A stretch of DNA of 64,000 nt, taken from contig JACVRA010000257.1 in the NCBI GenBank assembly GCA_019828545.1, positions 62,001-126,000 on the forward strand. Reading direction: 5' to 3'. The stretch comes from Paracamarosporium sp. OC-R06-R3 (taxonomy: Eukaryota > Ascomycota > Dothideomycetes > Pleosporales > Didymosphaeriaceae). The translations under genes and the position numbers were made by a program. Shown piece by piece: positions 46,430-59,117 of this stretch (its first letter is position 1; the number at the start of each line of letters is the position of its first letter). The notes beneath the pieces are model-generated. The model saw only the letters and a program-made list of their open reading frames with translations. It searched no databases and was not told the origin of the DNA.

Positions 46430-46920
46430 AATGGGAAAATGCGATGCAGGTCCTTGACTAATATATTCTCAAAGGTTGGTGCGCATTTTAAAAATCGTAT
46501 GTCCTGTATAATGTGCGTTTGTATGCCAGGAATATACCTTGTACTAGGATCGTCTACGAGCCTCAAGGGCGTAGCGCGGATGGCGCCCTTTGTACGGATA
46601 GACAGGATAACTTGGCTGATTTTCATAAGGGCGACAGTGTTGTTGGACTTGCTAAAGACCACGCATACCCATCTGCAACATATCAGCACCCGCGTCCAAT
46701 ATCTTGTTGATACGGACGATGCGGTCGGGTTAGGTGCAGACATGGAAATGGAGACCTTCCTTTCCGGCAACCTTGATGAAGTACTTGTTGACGCAGATGC
46801 GAGTGGCATCTAGCACCACAGAGGACAGCTGCTCGTACTCGATCGAGACAAACGACGCATATGGGGACGCATTGACGGCAGCCCTCTTGCATCGGGGATA
46901 TGTTCTTCCGCGTCCTCCCA
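46430..46920 (-). pseudogene. broken copy of ribosomal protein uL16 (RPL10)
   Basis: The minus strand keeps recognisable uL16 blocks in order: EYEQLSSVVLDATRICVNKY, then RINKILDAGADMLQMGMRG, then in another frame SKSNNTVALMKISQVILSIRT and RYIPGIQ. Between the first two blocks there is an in-frame TAA at 46732-46730, where the family has a His-Pro turn. A frameshift near 46656 separates the last block. The N-terminal 40-50 residues expected of uL16 are missing or unrecognisable. No splice sites explain these breaks. It lies about 170 bp downstream of the intact eL30 gene on the same strand. The functional uL16 gene must be elsewhere. Confidence 0.82.
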
Positions 46921-47088
46921 CCTAGTATAGAACGCCACTACGATACGCACATCACGACAGATATTCGGGATTACAGTTGAAGATGACTCATTGTCTCATT
47001 GCTTTGACCATATTTACATGGCGCATATCGTGAGGTATCATAGTCTATCTGCCTAATCCGCCACTGGTCTTGTCCTCTACACATGCAT

Positions 47089-47841
47089 TTAAGCAGTGTC
47101 GGCGCTCAGGATATCAGAGTCACCTAATGTGTGTCAGCACATAAATCAAGGTCAACACAAGGTGATACATACCGGCATCGAGGATAGCCATGGTGGAGCA
47201 GCGGAAGAGCTTACCGCAAGCAGTACCGAGCTCAATCTGTTGTACAATCAGGTTAGTCTAAAGCCCTCCGAAGTCATGATAGACCTCTTCTCAGGGCCAG
47301 CCCTCAAGTACGGATCGGTATCTCGTCGTTAGGCCTTGAGAGGAGTCGGGGTAGAATACGTACGTTGTTGCCAGAGAAGTGGTGGACTGAAGTCTTGGAA
47401 AGCTGTTTCAAAGTTAGCATGTGCGATAGCATATATGGATTGCAAAAGCATCGAGTGATAGCTGCGGTGGCATTCCAGGAACGACGACACTGCAATCAGC
47501 AGATCTCAATGCCCTTTCTCAGAAGCCATATCCGGACAGCCCACGTTCTCCAGCCTTGCACAATGGGTTCACGGCGACGAACGTACCATAGCGTAGTACT
47601 CGAGCTCAGACTTGCGGAGCGGCGGGGTGTTGCCAGCAATGATGACGAGCTTGGCCTTGCCGTTCCTCAGGCTCTTCAGGGTAGACTTGTAGCCGAGAGT
47701 GACCCTATACAGAAACCTGTCAGCGATAATTCTTTGCAAAAGCACGCGCGGGCAGAGCGCGACTCACTTTCCACTCTTCATCACAAGCGCCAGGCGCGAG
47801 TTGATGGTGTCGGCGGCTTTCTTAGCTTTCTTGGGGGCCAT
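47089..47841 (-). CDS. RPL30: 60S ribosomal protein eL30 (L30)
   Basis: Component of the large ribosomal subunit; in yeast L30 also binds its own transcript to limit splicing. Exons 47841-47768, 47704-47587, 47402-47364, 47236-47173 and 47123-47089 give 109 aa, the normal size. The sequence starts [20 protein letters not shown] and continues [63 protein letters not shown] and ends [13 protein letters not shown]. Four introns in a 330-nt coding sequence is dense, as is usual for ribosomal protein genes of filamentous fungi; one exon is only 35 nt. The third intron, 184 nt, is the longest. Confidence 0.96.
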
Positions 47842-48314
47842 CGTTGCGCTCAGGAAATCTGTCTGTAGGTGTTCCTGTGAGTGTTGTTGCGCTCCGGTCG
47901 GTAGTGCAGTGCTGAAATAAAAGTTCGAGCGAGGGCGCAAAAGGTTCGGTTGTGGGACACGCTCGCTAAGATCGCGCTAACGTCGACCGATGGCTGCAAC
48001 GAGACTAGCCTCTTCTTCCTTGAGGGATCGAGTGATATCACGCCCAGAACCGTAATAGTCACGTGCAATTCATGTATTACAACCCACAGACAGCTCTCCT
48101 GAGTTGGCTCTTTATTTTTTAGCTATGGTATTGGTATCTTACGATAACTACAACGCAGGAATTTGACAACGCCTACAACCGAACTATTACGCGGACGCCA
48201 GCAATGCCTCTTGGTGGTATACATCATTTCTAATTCCGGTCCTCGTGATTCCATCTTCGCCTATCACTTTCCATAAAACCATCAGTCATCCTCTCATTAC
48301 ATCTCAGAGGCTCT
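47842..48314. promoter_or_regulatory. eL30 promoter and MCM2 3' flank
   Basis: A 473-bp spacer on the same strand between MCM2 and eL30. A T-rich stretch (48108-48120) lies about 270 bp before eL30. No other element was recognised with confidence. Confidence 0.4.
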
Positions 48315-50977
48315 CTACGCAGCAGCACGTTGAGCTTGCCTGCCCGCCCTCGCCGGCTTTCGCACAGCACCGGGTCGGTTAAGAGTATACTTCGCAAATG
48401 CCCTAGCAAGGGACTTCTTCGCGCTAACCTTTTGCGAGCCCACGAAAGAATCCACTGTGACCGCGATGGCGCGGTCGATGTCTTCGGCAGAGCAGTACTC
48501 CGACAACCGCATCTTACAGAAGGCTTCAGAAATACGAATGATGGCTTCAAGATGACGGACCTACTTATGTTAGAGGGTGCTCGGAAGCCTCAATTCACAG
48601 TAACTTACAGTAATGGGATAAGCACCAGTCGCCATCGATTCCTTCCTCAGATCAGCGAAAAGACGAGCTACCTTATCCTGATCGATCTGATACAACTTGG
48701 GTCTGCATTTTTCCCGTGCATAAAGTATGTACTTTCTGAGCAGTTCCTGTGGTATTTCTCCTTTCTCTGCATGAGTTTCTCGGGCATCCACGTCCATACT
48801 GTCCTGAGAGTCGGCATTGCCGTTTCCGTTCTCTGCAGAGTATGCTGCGTTTGTGTGCTGTTGAGAGCGGGCGTGAGAATTCACGACGAATTTAGCAAGA
48901 CGCTCGTCTTCGCTGGGGTCGACTGTATCACGCACGACACATAGAATGTCGAAACGGGACAAGATAGGCTCGGTAAGCTCTACGTTTTGTGAGAATGGGA
49001 TGGTAGAGTTGTAACGTCCACCAATAGGGTTGGCAGCGGCAACGATGGCGCAACGTGCCTGCAGCGTAGTAACAATACCGGCTTTGGAAATGGAAATCGT
49101 CTGCTGCTCCATAGCTTCGTGAATCGATGTGCGGTCTTGGTCGTTCATTTTGTCGAACTCGTCGATCAGACACGTACCCTTGTCTGCAAGCACGAGAGCT
49201 CCACCTTCCAAGGTCCATTCGCTGGTCATAGGATCACGACGAACGGAAGCTGTAAGACCAACGGCGGAGGCACCTTGACCAGTAGCAAAGACAGCTCGGT
49301 GAGCAGTCTTCTCCACGTACTTGAGAACTTGAGATTTGGCGGTTCCTGGATCTCCAAGCAAAAGGACGTTGATGTCTCCACGCATAGAATGTCGTCCAGC
49401 AGCCTCTTTACTCACACCACCGAACAGCGACAATGCCACCGCAGTTTTGATGTCTGTATGTCCATAGATACTGGGCGCAATGGAATTGACAACCTTGTCC
49501 ACGATGTTAGGGTCCTTCGATAACTGTCGAATCTGTTGTTCGTCTGTTTCGCTCAACCGGAAACCAGCCAATTGGTCGTGGGACTTAACAACATGATTCG
49601 CCTCAATTATAGTGGCGAACACTGGGAACCCATTCTTGTTGTTTAGCGACGCATCATAGTTGTTGCGATAAACACCTGTAACTTCAATCTCTTCACCTGG
49701 TTTCGCTGAGTCGATAAGGTCCCAAAGCAAGATGACTTCTCGATGACGAGGCAAGCGGCCAGCCGGAACAGTTCCAGGAGATTCTTGAAGGGTAAGCTTC
49801 TGGTAGTTGCGATAAACAGTCCTCTCCGAATTCACTGTGAACGGACCACGAGATTGGCAATTTGAGCAGAATGATATCTTGACTTCCACGTTTGAATCTT
49901 GATGAAAGGGTCCAAGGGTGGTTCCGCACTTGGTACAGTCGAATTTGACGTATTTGAGTTGAGGGAAGACTCCACTTCTCCTCGTGACAACACCACTAAC
50001 ACGCACCAAGCAGTTCAGGTGCGATTGGCGAAGTTGACGGAGTGTGAGTCCAATGGGGATGTCCGTTATCCGGACGTGAATCTCAGAGTGAATGCGCTCA
50101 TAGTCTGGGTAGTGTAAAAGCACGACTTCCATGGCGACCTGATCGAAGATCTTCAGCAGCTCTGTAGGGGCATTGGCAACCCAATAGGCGAGGGTAGCCT
50201 TGCCCTCAGTGAGATGATTGAAAGAGACTTCTAGAGACTCTGCATTAATCTCACCAAGGGTTTTGACACGATCGCCGTATACAGAGATGCCCTGGTCGTC
50301 CACATACTCGGTAAGGAATGCCTTGAATTCGCGAGCAACAGATCGAGCAACGACAGGCTGAGCTACCCAGTCGGTCAATGTGTTCGCTTTGATGTCTGAG
50401 AGCGCTTCCAGAGACATCTCCTCGGCCATAATATCACCATCGAGATCCATATCGTCTTGGTCTTCGTCGTAACGGTGTCGTTGCCTGCGACCCCCTCTGA
50501 TAAGCTCTCCGATGCCGCCCTCATCATCGTCGGGCAAGAAGGCATCCGGTATGCGGCGTCGCGCTTCAGCATCGCGTCGGTTCAGCCGGCGGTCAATTTC
50601 TCGTCTCGCTCCCATTCCAATATCTTCATAGTCCCCTTCATCGTCGATGTCAGACCCTTCATAGTTCTGGTTGTTTTGATTGGCAAAAATTTCGCCATCG
50701 AACCTGTCATCGAACAGATCAATGCCAGCTCCTTCCTCGGCATCCTCATCTAAATCATCCACGTCGCGATAAATGTTATCCTCGTCTAACATGTCGTCAT
50801 CCTGCGGGATTAGGGGTGGGGAAGAGGCCATATCCATCGCTATCGTAAATCAGCTACATTCTAAGGGTTCACCTAGTGGCACTTACGAGTCGATGGCGGG
50901 TGAGCTGGAGAGGATTCATCATCTCTGGCACGCTTGTTGCTTCTGGAAGGACCTGGTCCACGGTTTGCGGACGACAT
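48315..50977 (-). CDS. MCM2: MCM2 replicative helicase subunit
   Basis: Subunit of the MCM2-7 helicase that unwinds DNA at replication origins. Exons 50977-50887, 50839-48609 and 48560-48315 close in frame to 855 aa, with introns of 47 and 48 nt. The N-terminal 180 residues are acidic, as in MCM2 proteins that bind histones H3-H4. Next come a C4 zinc ribbon (CTKC...CSNC, about 332-358), Walker A GDPGTAKS (about 526), Walker B IDEFDKM (about 590) and the arginine finger SRFD (about 657). Splicing at 48609 restores the winged-helix C-terminus (RHLEAIIRISEAFCKMRLSE); reading on would end in a false tail. An MCB box lies 213 bp upstream. Confidence 0.97.
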
Positions 50978-51384
50978 GCTTGGTCGCAGCGGGGAGCTGA
51001 AGCGTGTTAGGGTTCAAGAAGTTTAAGGTTTGAATCGTGGAGGTTGTGCGATCACAAATTTCATGGGGCGTACCTCATGTTTATGGAAGGCAATTGTACA
51101 ATAACGTGCGTAGACGGTGAACGAAGAGGGGCTTGTCAAAGGAAATGCGCGAGGTGGGCGGTTAGGAATAGCGCATCGTCGCGTCCAACACGCGTAAAGT
51201 GGGCTTGGCGCGTCGCCTATCAAGTCTTGAACAGGGAAAGTGCGACTGCGCAACTTGAGCATTCGACTTGAGCAACCACAACAGTTAGTCTTCACTTCCG
51301 CCAGCTTAATTTTTGTCTTTTTGGAATCATTGCGTGGACCTCTTTAAACCCGCGCGATCTAAAACCCTCTCACATATTGATGCA
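50978..51384. promoter_or_regulatory. divergent promoter, MCM2 / UBR7-like
   Basis: A 407-bp spacer between two start codons. It contains ACGCGT (51190-51195), the MluI cell-cycle box bound by MBF in yeasts, and a TTGGCGCG word (51205-51212) like SBF/E2F sites. Both fit G1/S control of MCM2. Confidence 0.5.
51190..51195. promoter_or_regulatory. MCB element (ACGCGT)
   Basis: Exact palindromic MCB core, 213 bp before the MCM2 start codon, with a second GCGCG-type word 10 bp away. Function is inferred from the known control of MCM genes in yeasts. Confidence 0.5.
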
Positions 51385-53198
51385 ATGGCCGAGTCGCAGT
51401 TGTCCAACGCTTCTCAGCCCAAGCCGCGCACGAACTCCATCTCACAAGCGTCGGAAGATTCGCAGACAGCAGCAGAGTGAGTGTTGTTATCTCTGTACTG
51501 TCGCGATTGTATATGCTGACTGGTGAAATAGGTTTATCAAAGAACAGCTCAGTCTCGAAGCCGAAGCCCGCGAGGCTCTTCCATACGTGCGTTGCATTTA
51601 TTGTCGGCAACTTGGCCTATGCTGACATTTGATAGCAATTCGACACTTGCACGCGCGACCTCGGACCTTTGCGCCAAGGGCTATACTCTTGCCTCGACTG
51701 CAATCCCCCACCCACCAATCCGTCAGACCCATACCAGCCGGCCGCTGTCTGCTATGCCTGCTCCATCTCGTGTCACGGCGAACATACGCTTGTCGAGCTC
51801 TTCAACAAGCGCAATTTTGTTTGTGATTGCGGGACTACGCGCCTGCCCGAAGCGACGCCATGTACTTTGCGCATAAATTCCGCGACTGGGCAAAAGGGCG
51901 GCGTGACCCGAGAAGAGCCGGCTCAAAGCAACAAGTACAACCAGAATTTTCGAAATAAGTTCTGCGGATGTAGCGAGGAGTACGACCCGCATCAGGAGAA
52001 GGGAACCATGTTCCAGTGTTTGGGGCTTGGCACAGTGGAGGATGGAGGCTGTGGCGAGGACTGGTGGCATCCAGAATGCGTTCTTGGACTCTCTAGGGAG
52101 GAGTTCAGGAAAAGCCTTGAGAAACCGAAAATAGAGGAGAAAGAGGGTGTGAAGACGAACGGGATTACGAGGGAGATTAGTGTGACGAGGCACGAGGAAG
52201 ACGCAGGCAGAGACCCGGAGGCACGGAGGCCATCCATAGTCACAGCCATCGCTGCTGGCTTACCTGTGGGTAACGGCATTGATGGAAACGACGTCGTTGC
52301 AGCAGCCGAAGAAGAGGAAGATGATGATGACACACCACTGCCTCCGGGCTTCCCAGCAGAAGACGACTTCGAGTACTTTCTCTGCTACAAGTGCGTCGAA
52401 GCCTTTCCATGGATCAAGAAGTATGCCGGATCTCCTGGCTTCCTTCAACCGGTTTACTTCGATGCAGTCCTGAACCAGACGAAAGTTCAAGAGACATCCT
52501 CTCGCACAACTGGAGCCACCAACGAGGATTTTAAGAAACGCAAAGCGGACGATGACGAAGATATCGCGCCCTCAGGGAACATGGCACCCCCTAAGAGGCA
52601 GAAGTCCGAAGACCCCGCCACAATGCTATCCTTCATTCCGGAAGCTACTTCAACCCTTCCGCTCAGTCCTAAGAAGCCCAACTCTACCAGCGTACCACAA
52701 TGCAAACTCAGCTCCCTCCCCCCTTTCCCCACACAAGCCACCACAACCCCCTTTTCTCTGTTCCTAAAATCCGATTTTCATAGTCATCTTTGCCACTGCG
52801 CAACCTGCTTTCCCCTCCTAAAACCACATCCCCAACTTCTCGAAGAAGAAGACGTTTATGAGCCACCCATCTCGGAAGATGGCGACAACGCTGCCGGCTC
52901 CGTAGGCACAGGATCAATTCTCGAGCGCGGCGAGGCAGCGTTCAGCAACATGGACCGTGCGAGGGCGATTCAGGGCGCTATGGCATTTGCACATCTAAAA
53001 GATGGGCTAAAAGCGTTCCTGAAGCCGTATGCGGATGAAGGGAAGGCAGTCGGTGCGGAAGATATCAATGTGTTCTTCCAGAAGTTGAGGGGCGATGACC
53101 AGGCAATCAAGGAAGCGGCTGATGGCGCAAGGCAAGATCAGAAGGATGGAGAAGATGGGGCAGACGGGGACAACAGAAGGGAGCAGAGTGGATATTAA
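51385..53198 (+). CDS. UBR7/Mlo2-like protein with UBR box and PHD finger
   Basis: Putative E3 ubiquitin ligase component of the UBR7 type; the fission yeast relative is Mlo2. Exons 51385-51476, 51532-51586 and 51636-53198 give 569 aa. The UBR zinc finger spans about residues 53-120, with the Cys/His series CTRDLGPLRQGLYSCLDC, CYACSISCHGEH and NFVCDCG. A PHD-like finger follows (KFCGCSEEYD, MFQCLGLG, GCGEDWWHPEC), completed after an acidic loop by FLCYKCVEAFPWIKKY. The rest is low complexity, then a helical C-terminal part containing SILERGEAAFSNMDRARAI. It diverges from MCM2 across 407 bp. The first two splices were chosen to join the acidic N-terminus to QFDTCTRD. Confidence 0.9.
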
Positions 53199-53633
53199 GA
53201 TTCGCAAAAGGGTGCGATGTGTGGTAAGATTTCTCTATGTGCGAGCGTCGCTTGATGTACGCGTCAATATTCCGGGGGTTGGGACTACGTTGAAGTTGGA
53301 TGCCTGTGCACAAATAACATGGTAACGACCAGCTCTGGGTCCACAATGCGTGGGAATATTCCAACTCAGAATGAAATGAATGAAAAGATTTCGAAACGTC
53401 TGCGGGTTTCATAGCCCATCACATAGCCAAACTCCACTGTGTGCAGCACGCTTTGTAGACTAAGTACTGTGTGCCTCTTATATAATCTACGTATGCATAA
53501 TGCATTTCAGGGCAAAATGATGATGCCCATTCTATATACTCCAGAGGTCCAAAACCTATCAATACACCCTAAAATTCCCATGGGTAGTCCTTCCACGAGT
53601 CCTAAACGCCGATACTCACCATGTAAAGGTTTA
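53199..53633. other. 0.4 kb between convergent genes
   Basis: Convergent 3' flanks of the UBR7-like and ATG9 genes. No gene or repeat was seen. Confidence 0.55.
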
Positions 53634-56490
53634 TCAAACACCGACACCTCCACCACGACCCTCAACTTGTGCGCGTGAGAACTGATGCAACAGCTGGAGC
53701 ACACCTCCACGGTTTTCACCCGGTGATTCATCTTCCGTCTCATCATCTTGTTGAGGTTGCCACGACTCAGATACCATGCTCTCCTCCGGCACTGCAAGTG
53801 GTTGAAAAGATGATCGATGGCGACCATGCGGTCCTTGTCGTGGTGAGTTCCTCATCATAGAAGCTGAGGGTTGGTGGATAGGATCCAGTAGCACCGAATT
53901 CATGGGATCACCTCGCTCAGGTGCAGGTCCATGGCGTCCTGCACGGCGATTGAAAGGTTGGCGACCCGTCGGTCCCCTACTAGTTCCGCGAGCGTCTATC
54001 GGCGATGTAGCTTGAGATGGGGAGTGGTAGTGTGTCGGAAATTGTGGTGGAGGGTGAAAGCGACCAGTGTGACCACGTCCTGTTGTAGTCGCGTAAGTCT
54101 CCATGAAACCATGGTACGAAGCCATCATCTTGTTGTCTTTGGCCAAGAAGTAGTCCTCACGAAGCTCATTGTCCTGCCGGCGACCAGACCTGTTGGCAGG
54201 GAGGTTGTTCTCGCCCTTTTTAAAGGGAAACATTGAGTAAGAGCAGACAACCCCTAAGCCGTCGACAACGATGGAGAACTCGCGGAAGAAGTCGACAATT
54301 CGCTCGCTACAGTTAGGCAGTCGAAACATGAGTATGAAAGGCGTGATCAAGATGCTCAGCATCTCTTCCACATAGAGGAGGATCTTCGGTTGGTATAATC
54401 TTGAGAATTCGGCCCGTACTTCGTCGGTATGTAATCTATCATGCCACGAAGCAGGCTCATATCGTGTGTGATAAATCACAGCATCGAGATAATAGGCCGG
54501 GTCCGCAACTTGGTCTTCTTGAGGACTGCTCCCACGTGCCCCCATGTAAATGGCACCAAGGAGAGTCATATAGAACAGAGCGGTTCTTCCAGGAGTGATT
54601 TCGAAATTGAGGAATAATTCGGAGTCGATAAGTGTAATGATTATTAGCACGGTGCAGAACGCACCGGTCACGAAAGCGACAAAGGAGGATAACATTTCCA
54701 TCTTGGCCTTCGGGAACTGCTGTAGATATAAATTAGCGGCAGGGTATGCCATGTTCCTGCGCCGATTAAACAGATGTGGTAGCTCGTTAAATTCTCGAAA
54801 CTTCCACTGAGCAAACGGCGTAAAGTCGCGGTCACCTAGCAGTGATGGGTTCTTATGGTATTCCTGAAGACGTTAGATCGTGACGTGCTGAGTGGACGTT
54901 GATTGAAGACCATGCACACGTCTATCTCGAAGTGTGTTATCCCAGGATATATCAAGCACACGCAGGTTGCACAAGACCAACAATCTGCTACGATTCTGGT
55001 GCAGCCTAACTGTGCAAAATGCGTCCCAGGTTGACAAGGTACAAGATACATATGCGAGCTGATAGAAGACTTACAGTGAAGCGCGCAAACAGGTACGACG
55101 CAAGGAAGTAGCCTACGGCGAATGGAGCGCAAAGCACACTGAGAAACCCCGTATACATAAGTCGGGTTCTCAGAGTGGCAACAAGGTTTCGTCGATTCCT
55201 TTCTCTCAAAAAGTCTTGATTGAACGAGCCGTTCGGACCACTAAACACGAAATCCATGATAGCGAGATTGACGTGAAATCTTGTTGTTTCCGAGAAGATG
55301 AATCTGTTGCCCAGGAAAGGGATAGGTATGCTCACGTCGAGAATCTCCTTGTTAAAAAGTGCGATAAGATAGTTGTCGCGCCGCATCAAACGGCTAGCAA
55401 TGTCCACGGCATCGAGTCGTTGTCGGCTGCGTGAGTCCAGTAACTTCCGGACCTCAGGTGTAAGATTTGACGCCGTCGTAAGATTAGCGTCGCGCAGCGC
55501 CATGATGCGGCCTACAACATGTTGCCACTGGACGGTCTGAATGTCTCGATCAGGTATCTCCAGTAAATGGTGGTAGAAGTCATGCATCGCCTGCAGCCTT
55601 GGAAATTTTCCTGCAAGCTTGACTATTGACCACAGCCAGTAGACGATGAATGAGCAAAGCGCTAACCACCAAATCCCGTGTATGTTGTGCATGCATTTTG
55701 GCTGAAGAACCTCACTCAGCTTATGACTTCCGGATAGCCTACTATAGTCGATGCACCACCCAAGAAAGGTCAAGAAACAAATGACGAAGGCGGTTTGTAA
55801 GAGTGTCAGGAATTTGCGCAAGAGGATCGAGTACATGCCGCTTCCAGTGTAATAATCGTACACCTCGGCCAGGAAGTTATCCAGGTCGTCGGTCTGATTT
55901 ACCCAAAGCCACATGGCCCTTTCTTTCGGATCCGATGTATACTGCCCAGGTCTGGCTGATGTTCTCCAAGTACGTGGAGCAGCGCCTCCTCGTCCATCAT
56001 CGTGCAGACGCTGTTGCCTGCGCGTGGTTTCCCACTGTGCTCGGGTATGGCGCGTAGACGGGCCTGGCACGGGTGGAGGCAAGCCTTCTGCAGGCCCGGG
56101 CCTGTTCGCGTTCGGCGAAGAAATACCCCCTTCGAGAAGAAGCGACTGTGGGACGTCGTCGTCGTCGTCGGGTGGCGGAGGGCGGGATGGAAGCGGCTGT
56201 CGCCATGCCGCAGCTCTGTTGGTCGTGTTGATGCCCGGCGGGGCACGCTCGTCGTGGTGGGGGATGGACGCGGTGCTCTCGGTCAGTCTCTCGTGTGCGG
56301 CTTCATCAGCCAGCAGGTGCTCCAGATCGAGATCCTCAAAGCGCGCATCGAGGTTCTCGGTGTCTATGTCCATGGTGTTGGGCCCGGCCGCCGAAGGCGA
56401 ATGGTAACGATGGTGTGGATTCAAGGGCTCTATTTCGTAGGGCTCGTCGGAGGCAGAAGGAAGGATTCTGGAGAAGAGGTTGGAAGCCAT
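53634..56490 (-). CDS. ATG9: autophagy protein ATG9 (lipid scramblase)
   Basis: Multi-span membrane protein of Golgi-derived vesicles that seed the autophagosome; it scrambles phospholipids between leaflets. Exons 56490-55075 and 54863-53634 give 881 aa. It starts MASNLFSRILPS (an in-frame Met five codons upstream, at 56505, is less typical). A disordered acidic N-terminus (about 1-190) precedes the conserved core: ERAMWLWVNQTDDLDNFLAE, FLTFLGWCIDY, HDFYHHLLEIPDRDIQTVQW, then after the splice EYHKNPSLLGDRDFTPFAQW and IYMGARGSS. Several long hydrophobic segments are visible. The C-terminal 180 residues are disordered and His/Arg/Pro-rich. The 211-nt intron is long for this window. It is head-to-head with COG6. 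Confidence 0.96.
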
Positions 56491-56817
56491 CAGGCTGGGT
56501 TGCACTTATCTAAGGCAGCGGCGGGGGCACCGTCCCGTGGTTCAGACGTCTGTGCCAGGCAGTGGTAGGTCTGGTCGTATAGAGCCGCGCTTGTTCCAGG
56601 AGACCAGCAACTGTGACTATTCGGTTCACCCATCGCCAAAGAGCCTGAGACAATGTAAAGACGTGACCATGTTAGCGTGACGGCTTTGGGAGGTGTGAAT
56701 GCAGCTGTCACGCGTCATAAGCCGCCCTTTGAGCTAAGCTTTCGGCAACCGGAGGAAGGTCCAACCGACCATAGCCATACCTATCCCACCCGCAAGCGGA
56801 CCTCCAACTGGTCCACC
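56491..56817. promoter_or_regulatory. divergent promoter, ATG9 / COG6
   Basis: A 327-bp spacer between two start codons. No specific element was recognised. Confidence 0.4.
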
Positions 56818-58954
56818 ATGGCGACCAGCTACTTTTCGGAGCGTGCCTCGCCAGCCTCGCAGGATGCACTGTCGCCCGCTTCTCCCGCGGTAGTGACGCC
56901 TTCTCGTGGCACCAACGCTCTCTCTGCTAGGATTACCAGCGTGCTGTCCGCATCCTACGCTGACCTCGAAATTCGCGATGCACTGGAAACCCTCGATGCT
57001 CGTGGAGTGCGAAATACGGCTGAAACTAGAAGGCAATTACGTCTAGATGTCCAGAAAGAGGTTATACAATGCAATGGAGAGGTCGTCAAAGACTTTGGGC
57101 AAGTTGCGGAGGTTCGTTTTCAACATGCCACTCAACACGTGCCTGCACTAACTAGCGTAGCAACTGAAACGCATAGGCACAGCCATCAGCAGTTTGAACA
57201 AGTGTTGCAATGAGATGCGCAGTCATATTGCGGCGGCAAACCGCGAGACTGGCCCTGTTTTAGAAGAGGCATCAAGCCTTATGCAACAGAAGAAGCAAGC
57301 CGAGACGAAGCAGCAAATCTTGAATGCCTTCAGTTCGCACTTCCTCATCTCCGAAGACGAGATCACCATCTTGACCTCTACTGCTGAGCCCGTTGACGAG
57401 GAGTTCTTCCAGACCCTAACAAGAGTTAAGAAGATTCATCATGATTGCCAGGTACTACTGGGAACGGAGGATCAACGACTGGGCCTCGAGGTGCTTGAAC
57501 GAAGCTCTAAGCAGATAAACGCGGCCTATCAGAAGCTATACCGCTGGATCCAACGCGAATTTAAGACACTTGATCTTGAAAATCCACAGATTAACGCATC
57601 TGTCAGACGTTCCCTGCGTGTGTTAGCAGAGCGGCCAACATTATTCCAAAGTTGTCTCGATTCTTTTGCCGAAGCCCGCGAGAATGTTTTGTCCGATTCC
57701 TTCTACGCGGCGTTGACTGGATCTACCTCGGAATCGCAAAATCTAGCTACCAAGCCGATAGAATTCCAAGCTCATGACCCGCTTCGTTACGTTGGCGATA
57801 TGCTTGCATGGACGCACTCGACCACGGTCTCGGAAAGAGAGGCTTTGGAAGTCTTGTTCATATCTGACGGTGACGAGATCAAACGGTCTATCCAAGCAGG
57901 ACTTGAGAGTGAACCCTGGCTACGTGACGAGGGTGACGAGGAGGTCTTTGATGGACGGAAGGCCCTGAATCAGCTCGTTAGTCGGGACCTTACTGGTGTT
58001 GCCCGATTGTTGCGTCAACGAACAGATCAGGTTGTACAGAGCCACGATGATGCTACCCTGGCTTACAAGATCGCAAACTTGATCGGATTCTACAAGAGTA
58101 CCTTTATCAAGTTGCTCGGAGCTGATTCTGAGGTTCTGGAAGTGTTCGACACGCTTGAAAGCTCGGCAATGCGGCAGTTTCGTGCAAACATGCGAGATCA
58201 TGTTGCTGCAGTGCAAGGCGATTTGGCGGTCGCGCCTGCCGACCTCTCACCTCCGGATTTCCTAGAGGAGGCGTTACAGATGCTTCGCACTCTCGCTAAA
58301 AGCTATGACACTTCCATCGCTACAGTTGACAGTAATGAATATGGCTTTCACTCCGTCCTTGCTGAGACTCTCGACCCCTTCATGGGTGGTTGCGAAAATC
58401 TAGGCAAGAGCCTACCAGCACCTGACAACAGTATCTTTGCCCTCAACTGTTTGATGGCAGCGCAGGCAGCATTAGTTCCGTATTCCTTTGCTAAAGACCG
58501 ATTGAGCGAACTAGATGAAACAATTAGCGAACACACTGCACAACTGGTAGAGTACCAGCACCAATATCTCACCTATACTTCCGGCTTGAATACTCTACTG
58601 GAGGCTTTGTCGGACATCTCTGATACTGCGGATAGCTTGAAGACCTTGCCCGAGCTAGATGCCTTCAAACCAGAGGCTCTCATAGCTGCAAGTCAACAGC
58701 TGGATGAGTTCCTTCCATCGGCACTCATTGATGCAGCAGAGAACCTTAAGCGGTTGCAAAACAGAACGACTGTGCAAAACATCACAGAAGAGGCAGCAGA
58801 AAGATTCTGTGAAGATTTTGAATTGGTAGAAAGTAAGGTGATGGCTGCAGATGATTTATTATCCAAAGAAGAGGAAGAGGAAGATGAGCCCACTCCATCC
58901 CTGCGGGACCTTTTTCCCCGAACCAGCGGGGAGATCAGAGTGCTCCTCAGCTAG
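56818..58954 (+). CDS. COG6: conserved oligomeric Golgi complex subunit 6
   Basis: Subunit of lobe B of the COG tethering complex, which recaptures vesicles carrying Golgi enzymes. Exons 56818-57111 and 57161-58954 (49-nt intron) give 695 aa, normal for COG6. The N-terminal part, [22 protein letters not shown] before [13 protein letters not shown] across the splice, matches the conserved helical bundle. Later blocks include [38 protein letters not shown], an almost invariant COG6 stretch, and [19 protein letters not shown]. The protein is helical throughout and has no membrane segment, as expected for a peripheral Golgi protein. Confidence 0.95.
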
Positions 58955-59117
58955 GTTGTAAATCTAGTTGATTTTACGAATGGATACACAGAATCAAGAT
59001 TGTAATCAAGATTGTAATCCCACTGTCTATGTTCTTTGTTTTCACCACATGCTGTGACCTAGTTGTGAATCCGTACCGTTCGTTATCATGTACACTGTGT
59101 TGTTCGACAAAATTCTC

